Source of the DNA: Clostridium_AW malenominatum
Lineage (GTDB): Bacteria; Bacillota; Clostridia; Clostridiales; Clostridiaceae
Direction of reading: 5' to 3'
DNA: 64,000 nt
Assembly (NCBI RefSeq): GCF_039521365.1
Contig: NZ_BAAACF010000001.1
Location: 1,240,001 to 1,304,000, forward strand
The notes beneath the pieces were generated by a model that made no database searches, was not told where the DNA came from, and worked only from the letters and a program-made list of their open reading frames with translations. Position numbers and translations under genes: made by a program. Below, in pieces: positions 50,724 to 60,281 of this stretch (the stretch's first letter is position 1; each line of letters starts with the position of its first letter).

Positions 50724-52685
50724 ATGGCAATAGTAAAAATGAATAAGTTCTCTCTGCTTGTATTTAAATCAGTGAAAAATCAGTTACTTCAAAATCTTCA
50801 AGGTTTTTCAAAAGTAGAATTTATTAATCTTGGAGAAGAGACTGATAAGGAAGAAGACTTTAATTACTTTAAAAGGTATGCTGACACCACAAATTTAACT
50901 GAACTGGAAAGTAGCCAATCTAAAATTAAATTTTCTATTGATACTATATCCAAATATTGGTCAGTAAAAAGTGGTATAAAAGATATGCTTAAAGAAAAAC
51001 CTCAATTTTCCTATGAAGAATTAAAAGGATTTGAAGAAAAATCCGATTGGGAAAATATTTATGAAGATCTTAGAAAAAAAGAGGATAGATTGAACTCTAT
51101 AAACAATGAAATATCAAAATTGAATTCAGATATTGATATATTAATTCCGTGGAGGAGTTTAGATGTTTCTCTTAAAGAATTAGAGGGCATGAAGTGGGTA
51201 AGCAGCTTTTTAGGAACTATACCTAGAAATTTAAAGGAAAAGTTTAGAGAAGAGTTAGAGAGTAGCATTAATGAATCTTATTTAGAGAACATTGGTGAAG
51301 TTGGTGAAGATTTAAATATATTTCTGATAGTTCATAAAGATAAACTAAGCGAAGTAGAAGAAATATTGAGAAAGTATAGTTTTGCTAAGGCTAATTTAAC
51401 TTACAAAGATTCTCCTAAGGATGTAATTAATTCTTGCGATAATAAGATTATTTCGTTGAAGGAAGAAAAATCTAAAATAGTTGACGAAATAAAATCCTAT
51501 GGAGGTAAGATTGAGGAATTAAAAATAGTGTATGAATACATTGGCAATGAACTAGAAAAATCAAAAGCCAGTGGGCATTTTTTAAGTACAGATAAAATCT
51601 TTGTAATTAATGGTTGGATACCAGAGGAAAATAAAGATGAGCTAGAAAAAGTGATTAAATCTACTACATCAGATTATTATATTGATTTTTATGAGCCCAC
51701 TGAAGAGGATGATGTGCCAATAAAACTTCAAAATAATTCAGCGGTGGCTCCTTTTGAATCAATAACATCAATGTATAGTTTGCCAAAGTATAATGAAATT
51801 GACCCAACCCCATTGTTAATGCCGTTTTATATATTATTCTTTGGAATGATGTTATCAGATGCAGGATATGGAGTTCTAATGTTGCTTGTTACAGCATTAG
51901 CTTTAAAATTTGTTCCCTTAGATGAAGATGCTAAAAAGTTTGTAAAACTTTTCTTTTATCTAAGTTTGCCTACTATATTTTGGGGCGTAATGTATGGCAG
52001 TTATTTTACAGGAGCAATAAATATACCGGCAGTTTGGATGAAGCCTGAAGAAAATGCGAACTTTATTCTTTTAGTATCTATAGGATTTGGATTAGTTCAT
52101 ATATTCATTGGTCTAGGAATAAAGGCATACTTACTTATAAGGGAGAAAAAGTATTTAGATGCTTTCTATGATGTAGGGCTATGGTACATAACCCTTGTAA
52201 CAGTAATGATTTATCTAGGCTCAAGCTTTGCAAATCTAAATATCTCTGCAGGAGTATTAAATATAGTTAAATATACTATGTTTGCAGGGATGATAGGTCT
52301 TGTTTTAACTCAAGGCAGGGAAAATAAGAGCATAGGAGCAAGACTTGGTGCTGGTCTTTATGGTCTTTATGGAATAACAAGCTATATAGGAGATTTTGTA
52401 TCTTATTCAAGGCTTATGGCTCTTGGATTAGCAACAGGATTTATTGGAGGAGCTTTAAATTTAATTATTAGCTTTTTGGGAACAGGTGTAAAAGCTTGGA
52501 TATTTGGACCTTTAATATTTGTTATAGGTCACGTATTTAACTTATTGATAAACGTGCTAGGCGCATATGTTCATACATCTAGATTACAATACGTTGAATA
52601 TTTTGGTAAGTTCTATGAAGGGGGAGGAAAAGCTTTCGATCCTTTCAAACATATAAATAAAACTATTAAAATAAAAGCAGAATGA
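50724..52685 (+). CDS. ntpI: V-type ATP synthase/ATPase subunit I
   Basis: 653 residues. The N-terminal 340 residues are soluble and coiled-coil rich, and the C-terminal 310 carry about seven or eight membrane segments with LPKYNEIDPTPLLMPFYILFFGMM, the family entry signature (positions 353-376). ASFGDYVSYSRLMALGLATG-like DFVSYSRLMALGLATGFIG holds the conserved Arg needed for ion passage. It is the stator half-channel next to the K ring. Confidence 0.95.
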   Translation: MAIVKMNKFSLLVFKSVKNQLLQNLQGFSKVEFINLGEETDKEEDFNYFKRYADTTNLTELESSQSKIKFSIDTISKYWSVKSGIKDMLKEKPQFSYEELKGFEEKSDWENIYEDLRKKEDRLNSINNEISKLNSDIDILIPWRSLDVSLKELEGMKWVSSFLGTIPRNLKEKFREELESSINESYLENIGEVGEDLNIFLIVHKDKLSEVEEILRKYSFAKANLTYKDSPKDVINSCDNKIISLKEEKSKIVDEIKSYGGKIEELKIVYEYIGNELEKSKASGHFLSTDKIFVINGWIPEENKDELEKVIKSTTSDYYIDFYEPTEEDDVPIKLQNNSAVAPFESITSMYSLPKYNEIDPTPLLMPFYILFFGMMLSDAGYGVLMLLVTALALKFVPLDEDAKKFVKLFFYLSLPTIFWGVMYGSYFTGAINIPAVWMKPEENANFILLVSIGFGLVHIFIGLGIKAYLLIREKKYLDAFYDVGLWYITLVTVMIYLGSSFANLNISAGVLNIVKYTMFAGMIGLVLTQGRENKSIGARLGAGLYGLYGITSYIGDFVSYSRLMALGLATGFIGGALNLIISFLGTGVKAWIFGPLIFVIGHVFNLLINVLGAYVHTSRLQYVEYFGKFYEGGGKAFDPFKHINKTIKIKAE

Positions 52686-52699
52686 GGAGGAATATTATT

Positions 52700-53170
52700 A
52701 TGAATACTTTTGTAGGTTTCTTTTTAGAAAATGGTGGAATAGCTTTAGCAGCATTAGGTGTAGCATTAGCTACTATATTGCCAGGAATAGGGTCAGCTAG
52801 AGGTGTTGGATTAGTTGGGGAAGCTGCGTCAGGATTGTTAACAGAAGAACCAGAGAAATTTGGTAAGGTTCTTATACTTGAATTGCTTCCAGGTACACAG
52901 GGTTTATATGGATTCGTTATTGCATTTATGGCGATGGGAAAAATTACTCCAGAGTTAGATTTATCTGGTGGATTTGCTGTATTACTTGCTTGTTTACCAA
53001 TTGCCTTTGTAGGATGGAAATCAGCAATTGCACAGGCTAAAACAGCAGCTTCAGCAGTAGCTATACTTGCTAAAAAACCTGAACACAATACAAAGGGTAT
53101 AGTACTTACAGTTATGGTTGAAACTTATGCTCTTTTAGGATTCGTTATGTCAGTATTGATGTTAAGATAA
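52700..53170 (+). CDS. ntpK: V-type ATPase subunit K (rotor ring proteolipid)
   Basis: About 156 residues with four membrane helices as two hairpins. PGIGSARGVGLVGEAASGLLTEEPEKFGKVLILELLPGTQGLYG (residues 28-70) is the ion-binding hairpin, with Glu in LELLPGTQG and Gln following, the pattern of Na+-binding K subunits such as that of Enterococcus. A Na+-coupled rotor is therefore possible but not proven. GAGGAGG selects ATG 52700; the longer frame at 52682 overlaps subunit I by 4 nt. Confidence 0.93.
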   Translation: MNTFVGFFLENGGIALAALGVALATILPGIGSARGVGLVGEAASGLLTEEPEKFGKVLILELLPGTQGLYGFVIAFMAMGKITPELDLSGGFAVLLACLPIAFVGWKSAIAQAKTAASAVAILAKKPEHNTKGIVLTVMVETYALLGFVMSVLMLR

Positions 53171-53204
53171 TCCCTGTAAAATATTGATTAAGGGAGTGAA
53201 TGGA

Positions 53205-53801
53205 ATGTCTAATTTAGATAATATGACAGCAAGAATAATAAAAGAGTGTGAAGAAAAAGCTGCTGAAATTATAGGAAATGCTAAAAATGAAGAGAGAATA
53301 CTTCTAGAAAGAAAAGTAGCTGAGGCTGAAGAAAAGAAAAATGAAATACTAAAAAAAGCTGAAATAGAAGGTTCAAACAAAAAAGAAAGATTAATATCTA
53401 ATGCTCATCTTCAAGTTAGAAATAGAAAGTTAGAAGCTAAGCAAGAAGTAATACAAAAGGTATATGAAAAAGCACTAGAAGTGTTAAATAAATTGCCTAA
53501 AGATGAATACTTAAGCTTTGTAAAAAATAGACTTCTCACATTAAATATAGACGGAGATGAGGAAATAATTCTATCAAGTATCGATAATTTTATTGATGAA
53601 ACGTTCTTAAAAGAAATAAATACAGAACTTAATAAAATGGGAAAGAACGGATCCTTAAAAATTGGTGAAGAGAGAAGAAACTTTAAAGGTGGTTTTATAC
53701 TTTATAAAAATGGTATAGAACTAAATAATACCTTTGAGGGATTGATTTTATCAATAGAGGATGAATTGGAACCTAGTATAATAGAAACTGTATTTAGTTA
53801 G
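53205..53801 (+). CDS. ntpE: V-type ATPase subunit E
   Basis: About 198 residues. A long charged N-terminal helix (residues about 5-80, rich in Glu/Lys/Ala) is followed by a compact alpha/beta end with GGFILYKNGIELNNTFEGLI, the family C-terminal motif. It forms the peripheral stalk with subunit G/H. AAGGGAG selects the ATG at 53205 over TTG 53184. Confidence 0.92.
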   Translation: MSNLDNMTARIIKECEEKAAEIIGNAKNEERILLERKVAEAEEKKNEILKKAEIEGSNKKERLISNAHLQVRNRKLEAKQEVIQKVYEKALEVLNKLPKDEYLSFVKNRLLTLNIDGDEEIILSSIDNFIDETFLKEINTELNKMGKNGSLKIGEERRNFKGGFILYKNGIELNNTFEGLILSIEDELEPSIIETVFS

Positions 53802-53813
53802 GAGGTTAGTTAA

Positions 53814-54815
53814 ATGGAAAACTTACAGTTTACCCATGCTATAGCCAGAATAAGAGTACTTGAGACTAAACTCCTTGATAAGTCAAAATTAGATAGAATG
53901 ATAGACGCCTCTTCCGCTGAGGATGCATTAAAAGTACTAGGTGAGACAGAATACTCAAATCATATGTCTAATATTTCTAGACCTGAGGAGTATGAAACCT
54001 TGCTTTCATCAGAGCTTATAAGGCTTTATCAATTAATGTATAGTCTATCACCAGAAAAAAATATAATAGATATTATGTCAATTAAGTATGATTATCATAA
54101 TCTAAAGGTTGTAATAAAAGGAAAACTTCTTAATAAAGATTTAAGTAATCTTTTGATTCCTATAGGCTTAGTTAATGCAGATAGGTTAAATATAATTTTT
54201 GAAAGTGAAAACTATAAAGAACTAACTCCATTTATGATAGATGGGGTAGAAAAGGCATTTAAATCCTATGAAGAAGGTAATGACCCTCAAGAAATTGATA
54301 TAATACTAGATAGCTTTATGTACAAGGAGATTATTCATAGAGCAGAAGAAATTGGAGATAAGTTTTTAATAAACTATTTCAAAATGATAATTGACCTAAC
54401 CAATATAAAAACACTTTTAAGAGTTAAGAAACAAAATAAGGGAAGAAGATTTATGGAACAGGTTTTAATTGGAGGAGGAACTATATCTATAAAAGACTTA
54501 ATAAGTTTTGAAAATGAGTCCTCTGACAGTATAGCTAATAAGTTGTCCTATACTTCTTATGAAAAAATAATAAGACTAGGTCTTGAAAACTATGGAACAC
54601 ATAGTAATCTAAGTTATTTTGAAAAGTTAAGTGAAAACTATATGATGGAATACATAAAAAAGGCTAAATATATTAGTTTTGGATTAGAGCCGTTAGTAAG
54701 TTATATAATGGCAAAAGAAACGGAAATTAAAGCTATAAGAATAATAATGGTTGGAAAATTGAACAACATAGCACCAGAGATTATTAGGGAAAGGTTGCGT
54801 GATGTCTATGTATAA
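53814..54815 (+). CDS. ntpC: V-type ATPase subunit C (d subunit of the central stalk)
   Basis: 333 residues, helical throughout, with FTHAIARIRVLETKLL at the N-terminus and KYDYHNLKVVIKGKL in the first of three repeated bundles. It is a socket linking the central stalk to the K ring. AGGAGG precedes the ATG, 12 nt after ntpE. Confidence 0.93.
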   Translation: MENLQFTHAIARIRVLETKLLDKSKLDRMIDASSAEDALKVLGETEYSNHMSNISRPEEYETLLSSELIRLYQLMYSLSPEKNIIDIMSIKYDYHNLKVVIKGKLLNKDLSNLLIPIGLVNADRLNIIFESENYKELTPFMIDGVEKAFKSYEEGNDPQEIDIILDSFMYKEIIHRAEEIGDKFLINYFKMIIDLTNIKTLLRVKKQNKGRRFMEQVLIGGGTISIKDLISFENESSDSIANKLSYTSYEKIIRLGLENYGTHSNLSYFEKLSENYMMEYIKKAKYISFGLEPLVSYIMAKETEIKAIRIIMVGKLNNIAPEIIRERLRDVYV

Positions 54816-55116
54816 GATAGGAGTTGTAGGAGATAAGGATTCCGTTCTTGCTTTTAAGGCACTTGGTATAGATGTATATCCTGTTTCTAGTGTAGAAGAA
54901 GCTAGAAAAACAGTAGATACCATGGCAGCAAAAATGTATGGTGTTATATTTGTAACTGAGCAAGTTGCAAAGGATTTAGAGGAAACGATAGAAAGATATA
55001 ATAGAGAAATTCTTCCTGCCATTATACTCATTCCAAGCAATCAAGGAACATTAAATATTGGAATGAAGAGAATTAGCGATAATGTTGAAAAAGCTGTTGG
55101 AGTGAATATTTTATAG
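54802..55116 (+). CDS. ntpF: V-type ATPase subunit F
   Basis: About 104 residues in a CheY-like fold: YKIGVVGDKDSVLAFKALGID, IFVTEQVAKDLEE and ILIPSNQG. It forms the central shaft with subunit D. The start overlaps the end of ntpC; GGGAAAGG favours ATG 54802, though GTG 54799 and ATG 54808 are also in frame. The symbol follows subunit-letter naming, which differs from the Enterococcus ntp letters. Confidence 0.9.
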   Translation: MSMYKIGVVGDKDSVLAFKALGIDVYPVSSVEEARKTVDTMAAKMYGVIFVTEQVAKDLEETIERYNREILPAIILIPSNQGTLNIGMKRISDNVEKAVGVNIL

Positions 55117-55134
55117 GAAGGTAGGTAGGTGTAC

Positions 55135-56907
55135 TTGAAGACTGGAAGAGTAATTAAAGTTTCAGGACCTTTGGTTATGGCCGAAGGAATGGAAGAAGCT
55201 AATCTCTTTGACGTTGTAAGAGTTGGTGAACAACGTCTTATTGGTGAAATCATAGAAATGAGAGGGGATAAAGCTTCTATACAGGTTTACGAGGAAACAT
55301 CTGGTCTTGGACCTGGGGCACCGGTTGTTACAACAGGAGCGCCATTGAGTGTTGAATTAGGACCAGGTTTAATAGAGTCAATGTTTGACGGAATACAAAG
55401 ACCTTTGGATGCTATAGAAAGAGCAGCAGGTGATTTTATATCAAGAGGTGTAGAAGTTCCGTCACTAGACAGAGAGAAACGTTGGCATTTCACACCTACA
55501 GTAAATGTAGGAGATGAAGTGGAAACTGGAGATATAATTGGAGTAGTTCAAGAAACTTCAATTATAGAACATAAGATAATGATCCCATATGGAGTTAAGG
55601 GTAAAATTCTATCTATACAAGAAGGCGACTACACTATAATAGATAAAATTGGTGAAATAGAAACTAATAAGGGTGTACTTCCTCTTACTATGATGCAAAA
55701 ATGGCCTGTTAGAAAAGGAAGACCTTATTCAAGAAAGCTTAATCCTATTGAACCTATGGTTACAGGTCAAAGGGTAGTAGATACTCTTTTCCCGGTAACA
55801 AAGGGTGGGGTTGCTTGTGTTCCTGGCCCTTTCGGCAGTGGTAAAACTGTTGTTCAACATCAGCTTGCTAAATGGGCAGATGCTGAAATGGTTGTATATA
55901 TAGGTTGTGGTGAACGTGGTAATGAAATGACTGACGTTTTAAATGAATTCCCAGAATTAAAAGATCCGAAGACTGGTGAACCACTTATGAAGAGAACTGT
56001 GCTTATAGCAAACACTTCTAATATGCCAGTTGCAGCTAGAGAAGCGTCAATATACACAGGAATTACCATAGCAGAATATTTTAGAGATATGGGATATTCA
56101 GTAGCGTTAATGGCAGACTCAACTTCCCGTTGGGCAGAGGCATTAAGAGAAATGTCAGGAAGACTTGAAGAAATGCCAGGTGAAGAAGGATATCCAGCAT
56201 ACCTTGGTTCAAGACTTGCGGATTTCTATGAAAGAGCAGGAAAGGTTATATGTTTTGGAAAAGATGGTAGAGTAGGAACTATAACTGCTATAGGAGCGGT
56301 TTCTCCTCCAGGTGGAGACTTGTCTGAACCTGTAACTCAGGCAACTCTTAGAATAGTTAAAGTATTCTGGGGCCTAGATGCACAATTAGCATATAGAAGA
56401 CATTTCCCAGCTATAAACTGGTTAAATTCCTATTCATTATATGTTGATAACACTGGTGAGTGGATGAACGAAAATGTAGCTGAGGACTGGAGTGATTTAA
56501 GATTAAAGGCTATGGCTCTTCTTCAAGAAGAAGCTAATCTTGAAGAAATAGTAAGGCTAGTTGGTATAGATGCGCTTTCAGAAGAAGATAGATTAAAATT
56601 AGAAGTTGCTAAATCTATAAGAGAAGATTATCTTCAACAAAATGCGTTCCATGATGTAGATACTTATGCATCTTTGGAAAAACAGTATAAAATGATGAAG
56701 TTAGTACTAAAGTTTGGCGACGAAGCTCTAAGAGCACTTAAAGCTGGTGTTTACCTAAAAGAAATACTTAACATGGAGATAAGAGACAGAATTGCTAGAG
56801 CTAAGTATATCTCTGAGGATAACATAGGAGCCATTGATGAAATTTTCGTAGAACTTGAAAAACAAATAGATGATCTCATCAGCAAGGGGGGGATAATGAA
56901 TGATTAA
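55135..56907 (+). CDS. ntpA: V-type ATP synthase/ATPase subunit A (catalytic)
   Basis: About 590 residues. The Walker A is GPFGSGKTVVQHQ, preceded by the non-homologous insertion. Walker B and catalytic parts include VALMADSTSRWAEALREMSGRLEEMP (positions 324-349) and the A-specific TAIGAVSPPGGDLSEPV. Three A and three B subunits form the catalytic head. The start is TTG 55135 behind AGGTAGGT (MKTGRVIKVSGPLV), with GTG 55129 also possible. It overlaps ntpB by 8 nt. Confidence 0.97.
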   Translation: MKTGRVIKVSGPLVMAEGMEEANLFDVVRVGEQRLIGEIIEMRGDKASIQVYEETSGLGPGAPVVTTGAPLSVELGPGLIESMFDGIQRPLDAIERAAGDFISRGVEVPSLDREKRWHFTPTVNVGDEVETGDIIGVVQETSIIEHKIMIPYGVKGKILSIQEGDYTIIDKIGEIETNKGVLPLTMMQKWPVRKGRPYSRKLNPIEPMVTGQRVVDTLFPVTKGGVACVPGPFGSGKTVVQHQLAKWADAEMVVYIGCGERGNEMTDVLNEFPELKDPKTGEPLMKRTVLIANTSNMPVAAREASIYTGITIAEYFRDMGYSVALMADSTSRWAEALREMSGRLEEMPGEEGYPAYLGSRLADFYERAGKVICFGKDGRVGTITAIGAVSPPGGDLSEPVTQATLRIVKVFWGLDAQLAYRRHFPAINWLNSYSLYVDNTGEWMNENVAEDWSDLRLKAMALLQEEANLEEIVRLVGIDALSEEDRLKLEVAKSIREDYLQQNAFHDVDTYASLEKQYKMMKLVLKFGDEALRALKAGVYLKEILNMEIRDRIARAKYISEDNIGAIDEIFVELEKQIDDLISKGGIMND

Positions 56908-58288
56908 GGAATACAGAACAGTTAAAGAAGTTGTAGGACCCTTGATGCTTGTTGAGGGAGTAGAAAATGTAAAATACGACGAACTAGTTGAAATTGAAAT
57001 TCAAACAGGGGAAATTAGAAGAGGAAGAGTACTTGAAATAAGTGAAGATAAAGCACTTATTCAGTTGTTTGAAGGTTCAGCTGGAATAAATATAAAAGGA
57101 AGTAAAGCTAAGTTCCTAGGAAAGCCATTAGAAATTGGTGTTTCAGAAGATATGTTAGGAAGAGTTTTTGACGGACTTGGAAGGCCTAAAGATAATGGAC
57201 CTAAGATAATTCCAGATAAAAGGATAGATATTGCTGGAGAGCCAATTAACCCAGTTGCAAGAAACTATCCATCAGAATTTATACAAACAGGAATATCAGC
57301 AATAGATGGTCTTAATACATTGGTAAGAGGACAGAAGTTACCTGTGTTCTCAGCATCAGGATTGCCTCACGCACAACTAGCTGCTCAAATTGCTAGACAG
57401 GCGAAAGTTTTAGGATCTGATTCTAAATTTGCTGTTGTTTTTGCAGCAATAGGTATAACTTTCGAAGAAGCTCAGTTCTTTGTGGATGACTTTACAAAAA
57501 CTGGTGCTATCGATAGATCTGTTTTATTTATGAATTTAGCAAATGATCCAGCGGTTGAAAGAATTGCAACTCCAAGAATGGCTCTGACAACTGCAGAGTA
57601 TTTAGCCTATGAAAGAGGTATGCACGTACTTGTAATTATGACAGATATAACTAACTATTGTGAAGCACTACGTGAAGTTTCTGCAGCTAGAAAAGAAGTT
57701 CCAGGAAGACGTGGATACCCTGGTTACCTATATACAGACCTTGCAACTCTTTATGAAAGAGCTGGAAGAATAAAAGGAAGGGAAGGTTCTATCACTCAGA
57801 TACCAATACTTACAATGCCAGAAGATGATAAAACTCACCCAATTCCAGACTTAACAGGATATATTACTGAAGGTCAGATAATTTTAAGTAGAGAATTATA
57901 TAGAAAAGGTGTAATGCCGCCTATCGACGTTTTACCATCTTTATCAAGATTAAAAGATAAGGGTATAGGAAAAGGTAAAACAAGAGAAGACCATGCAGAT
58001 ACAATGAACCAGTTGTTTGCAGGTTATGCTCAAGGTAAACAGGCAAAGGAACTAGCTGTTATATTAGGAGAGTCTGCCCTTTCCGATGCAGATAAGCAAT
58101 ATGCTAAATTTGCTGAAGCCTTTGAAAAGGAATATGTATCGCAAGGATTTACAACTAATAGAACAATAGAAGAAACTCTTAATTTAGGATGGAAGCTGTT
58201 ATCTATACTACCAAGAACAGAGCTCAAAAGAATCAGGGATGAATATTTGGAAAAATATCTACCTCAAACTTCTAACAAAGATGAATAA
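56900..58288 (+). CDS. ntpB: V-type ATP synthase/ATPase subunit B
   Basis: 462 residues. It has the B-type region FIQTGISAIDGLNTLVRGQKLPVFSASGLPHAQLAAQIARQ (residues 127-167), in which the P-loop is degenerate, and TDITNYCEALREVSAAR. It forms the non-catalytic interface of the head. AGGGGGG lies before the ATG, which starts inside the end of ntpA. Confidence 0.97.
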   Translation: MIKEYRTVKEVVGPLMLVEGVENVKYDELVEIEIQTGEIRRGRVLEISEDKALIQLFEGSAGINIKGSKAKFLGKPLEIGVSEDMLGRVFDGLGRPKDNGPKIIPDKRIDIAGEPINPVARNYPSEFIQTGISAIDGLNTLVRGQKLPVFSASGLPHAQLAAQIARQAKVLGSDSKFAVVFAAIGITFEEAQFFVDDFTKTGAIDRSVLFMNLANDPAVERIATPRMALTTAEYLAYERGMHVLVIMTDITNYCEALREVSAARKEVPGRRGYPGYLYTDLATLYERAGRIKGREGSITQIPILTMPEDDKTHPIPDLTGYITEGQIILSRELYRKGVMPPIDVLPSLSRLKDKGIGKGKTREDHADTMNQLFAGYAQGKQAKELAVILGESALSDADKQYAKFAEAFEKEYVSQGFTTNRTIEETLNLGWKLLSILPRTELKRIRDEYLEKYLPQTSNKDE

Positions 58289-58302
58289 AGGGATGATTAT
58301 TT

Positions 58303-58947
58303 ATGAAATTAAATGTTAATCCAACAAGAATGGAGCTCACCAAGCTAAAGAAAAGGCTAGTAACGGCTACCAGAGGACATAAGCTTTTAAAGGATAAGCA
58401 AGATGAGTTAATGAGAAGATTCATCGACTTAATAAAGCATAACAATGAAATTAGAAAAAATGTAGAAGAAGAACTACAGAAATCTTTAAAGGATTTTGTT
58501 ATGGCAAGAGCCTTAATGTCCTCAGAATTTCTAGAAGAAGCTATAGTATTCCCTAAAGAAAGTATTTCTCTTGATGTAGAAAAGAAAAATATAATGAGTG
58601 TTAATGTACCTGTAATGAAATTTATAAGAAAGATGGAAGAGGATCCAGGAAGCATATATCCTTATGGATTTGCTAATACTTCTGGAGAATTAGATACGGC
58701 TATAGAAAAATTATATGGTATATTGCCTAAATTATTGGAACTAGCTCAAGTGGAAAAGTCTTGTCAACTCATGGCAGATGAAATTGAAAAGACTAGAAGA
58801 AGGGTTAATGCTCTAGAGTATATGACTATACCTCAATTACAAGAGACAATAAAATATATTGTCATGAAGTTAGATGAAAATGAAAGAGGAAATTTAACTA
58901 GATTAATGAAGGTAAAGAGCATGATGAAAGAAAAAGAAAATATATAA
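58303..58947 (+). CDS. ntpD: V-type ATPase subunit D (central shaft)
   Basis: 214 residues forming a long coiled coil: NPTRMELTKLKKRLVTATRGHKLLKDK at the N-terminus (residues 4-30) and ETIKYIVMKLDENERGN at the end. It is the rotor shaft inside the A3B3 head, homologous in role to gamma of F-ATPase. It is the last gene of the operon, 14 nt after ntpB, and is followed by a strong terminator. Confidence 0.95.
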   Translation: MKLNVNPTRMELTKLKKRLVTATRGHKLLKDKQDELMRRFIDLIKHNNEIRKNVEEELQKSLKDFVMARALMSSEFLEEAIVFPKESISLDVEKKNIMSVNVPVMKFIRKMEEDPGSIYPYGFANTSGELDTAIEKLYGILPKLLELAQVEKSCQLMADEIEKTRRRVNALEYMTIPQLQETIKYIVMKLDENERGNLTRLMKVKSMMKEKENI

Positions 58948-58948
58948 T

Positions 58949-58978
58949 AAAAAAGTCGAGTGAATTCTCGACTTTTTT
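58949..58978 (+). terminator. Terminator of the V-ATPase operon
   Basis: AAAAAAGTCGAG (58949-58960) / CTCGACTTTTTT (58967-58978) with a 6-nt loop. Confidence 0.9.
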
Positions 58979-59033
58979 ATTATATATAAGATTATAATTT
59001 TAAAAATTATTCAGAAAATTTATAAAAAATATA

Positions 59034-59062
59034 TTGACAAATATTTAACATGAATATATAAT
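59034..59062 (+). promoter_or_regulatory. Consensus sigma-A promoter of the 59111 gene
   Basis: TTGACA (59034-59039), exactly 17 nt, TATAAT (59057-59062). This is the only perfect double-consensus promoter noticed in the window. Confidence 0.85.
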
Positions 59063-59110
59063 ATAATTAACAGAAAAACAATTAAGAGGGAAGTTCTAGG
59101 AGGGGTAAAT

Positions 59111-59515
59111 ATGAATAATAATAAAGTAAAAGCTTGTATGATAGGGGAAAGCATATTTAAAGTAGGGGATTGTACTTCTTTAGCTCAAAACTGGAGCTTA
59201 TATAAAAATGAAATATCCGTTGAAGAATGTACTAATATGAAGATTGTTGAAATATATTGTATGGAAAATAAAAAAAGTTGCCTACCAAGTTTTAGAGCAA
59301 AGGTAGAGACCAATAGAAATAAAATAATTGATGTAGCTCTTGAAGATTTAAATGATGTAAGAGATTATGAAGAGAATTGTGAAGAACTTAACAAACATGG
59401 GTATAACTTTAATGCTGGAACCATATATTGTAAAGGTTATGAGTGCGATAATGGTAAATGGGAGTTCTTCAACATTGGATTAGGGAATAATATTAACTAC
59501 ACACATAGTTATTAA
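59111..59515 (+). CDS. Cys-rich protein of unknown function
   Basis: 134 residues with eight Cys spread along the chain (for example EECTNMK, EIYCMENKKSC, IYCKGYEC). It is soluble, with no signal peptide and no membrane segment. TAGGAGGGG precedes the ATG. A perfect promoter and its own terminator make it a strongly expressed single gene. I do not recognise the family; redox or metal binding is possible but is inference from the Cys content only. Confidence 0.62.
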   Translation: MNNNKVKACMIGESIFKVGDCTSLAQNWSLYKNEISVEECTNMKIVEIYCMENKKSCLPSFRAKVETNRNKIIDVALEDLNDVRDYEENCEELNKHGYNFNAGTIYCKGYECDNGKWEFFNIGLGNNINYTHSY

Positions 59516-59522
59516 TTTATTA

Positions 59523-59566
59523 TATAGGTTCAGAGTATTAATTTATATTCTGAACCTATATTTTTT
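59523..59566 (+). terminator. Terminator of the 59111 gene
   Basis: TATAGGTTCAGAGTAT (59523-59538) pairs with ATATTCTGAACCTATA (59545-59560) with one G-U pair, then six T. Confidence 0.88.
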
Positions 59567-59581
59567 ATTTACAAGAGGGGA

Positions 59582-59610
59582 TTGACGGTGTATACTAATG
59601 TATATACACT
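59582..59610 (+). promoter_or_regulatory. Promoter with overlapping inverted-repeat operator upstream of the ECF S-component gene
   Basis: TTGACG (59582-59587) and TACACT (59605-59610) are 17 nt apart. An inverted repeat GTGTATA (59588-59594) / TATACAC (59603-59609) fills the space between and covers the -10 box, so a repressor bound here would block transcription. Regulator unknown. Confidence 0.6.
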
Positions 59611-59631
59611 AAACGTTCTGGAGGGAAAAAT

Positions 59632-60129
59632 ATGAATAACATAAAAAAAATGACCTATACAGCTCTATTAACAGCATTAGCTGTAGTAATCCCCTTAGCC
59701 TTTGGATTTCTGGCGATTCAACTTGGCCCATTTTCAGCTACATTAGCTTCTCATGTGCCTTTATTTATTGCTATGTTACTATCGCCTATAGCAGCTGCAA
59801 CGGTAGGAATAGGATCCGGTATAGGGTTTTTGATTACTAAAGGTTCTTATATAGCAGCCAGGGCCTTTATGCATACCTTTGTAGGAATATTTGGCGGATG
59901 GTTAATTAAAAAGGGAGTATCCTATAGAAATATGGTAATTTTAACTGCTCCCTTACATGGTGTATTAGAGGCTTTGATTGTAATTCCTTTTGGAATTACT
60001 CTCGATAAGATAATTGTAACAGTAGGTATAGGAACAGTACTTCATCATTTTGTAGACGGATTAATAGCTTTTTCGATTGTGCAAGTATTATATAAAGCTT
60101 TAAATTTAAGTTTAATAAAAGAAATATAA
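59632..60129 (+). CDS. ECF transporter S component (substrate-specific subunit), substrate unknown
   Basis: 165 residues with about five or six membrane helices. The N-terminus MTYTALLTALAVVIPLAFG is the usual ECF S helix 1 that contacts the energising module. FSATLASHVPLFIAMLLSP and a terminal HHFVDGLIAF follow. ECF S components bind vitamins or their precursors and share a common EcfAAT module, which is encoded elsewhere. The operator upstream suggests repression by substrate, but I cannot name the vitamin. CTGGAGGG precedes the ATG. Confidence 0.78.
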   Translation: MNNIKKMTYTALLTALAVVIPLAFGFLAIQLGPFSATLASHVPLFIAMLLSPIAAATVGIGSGIGFLITKGSYIAARAFMHTFVGIFGGWLIKKGVSYRNMVILTAPLHGVLEALIVIPFGITLDKIIVTVGIGTVLHHFVDGLIAFSIVQVLYKALNLSLIKEI

Positions 60130-60135
60130 AAAAAC

Positions 60136-60169
60136 TCTCTGGCAAGTTTTAGCCAGAGATTTTTATTTT
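60136..60169 (+). terminator. Terminator of the ECF S-component gene
   Basis: TCTCTGGC (60136-60143) / GCCAGAGA (60152-60159) with an 8-nt loop, then T-rich sequence. Confidence 0.82.
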
Positions 60170-60281
60170 AATTATAATTATAGTACATATGGTTAAAATA
60201 TGAATGTGATTGTTTCAAATATTGGCAATGTGTATTATAATTAAATCAACATATTTTTATGATATAGAATAGGAGGGAAAT

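Noticed and set aside
52666..53088. A 140-codon minus-strand frame over ntpK
   Set aside because: It mirrors the repetitive Ala/Gly-rich proteolipid gene and would break an otherwise tight operon.
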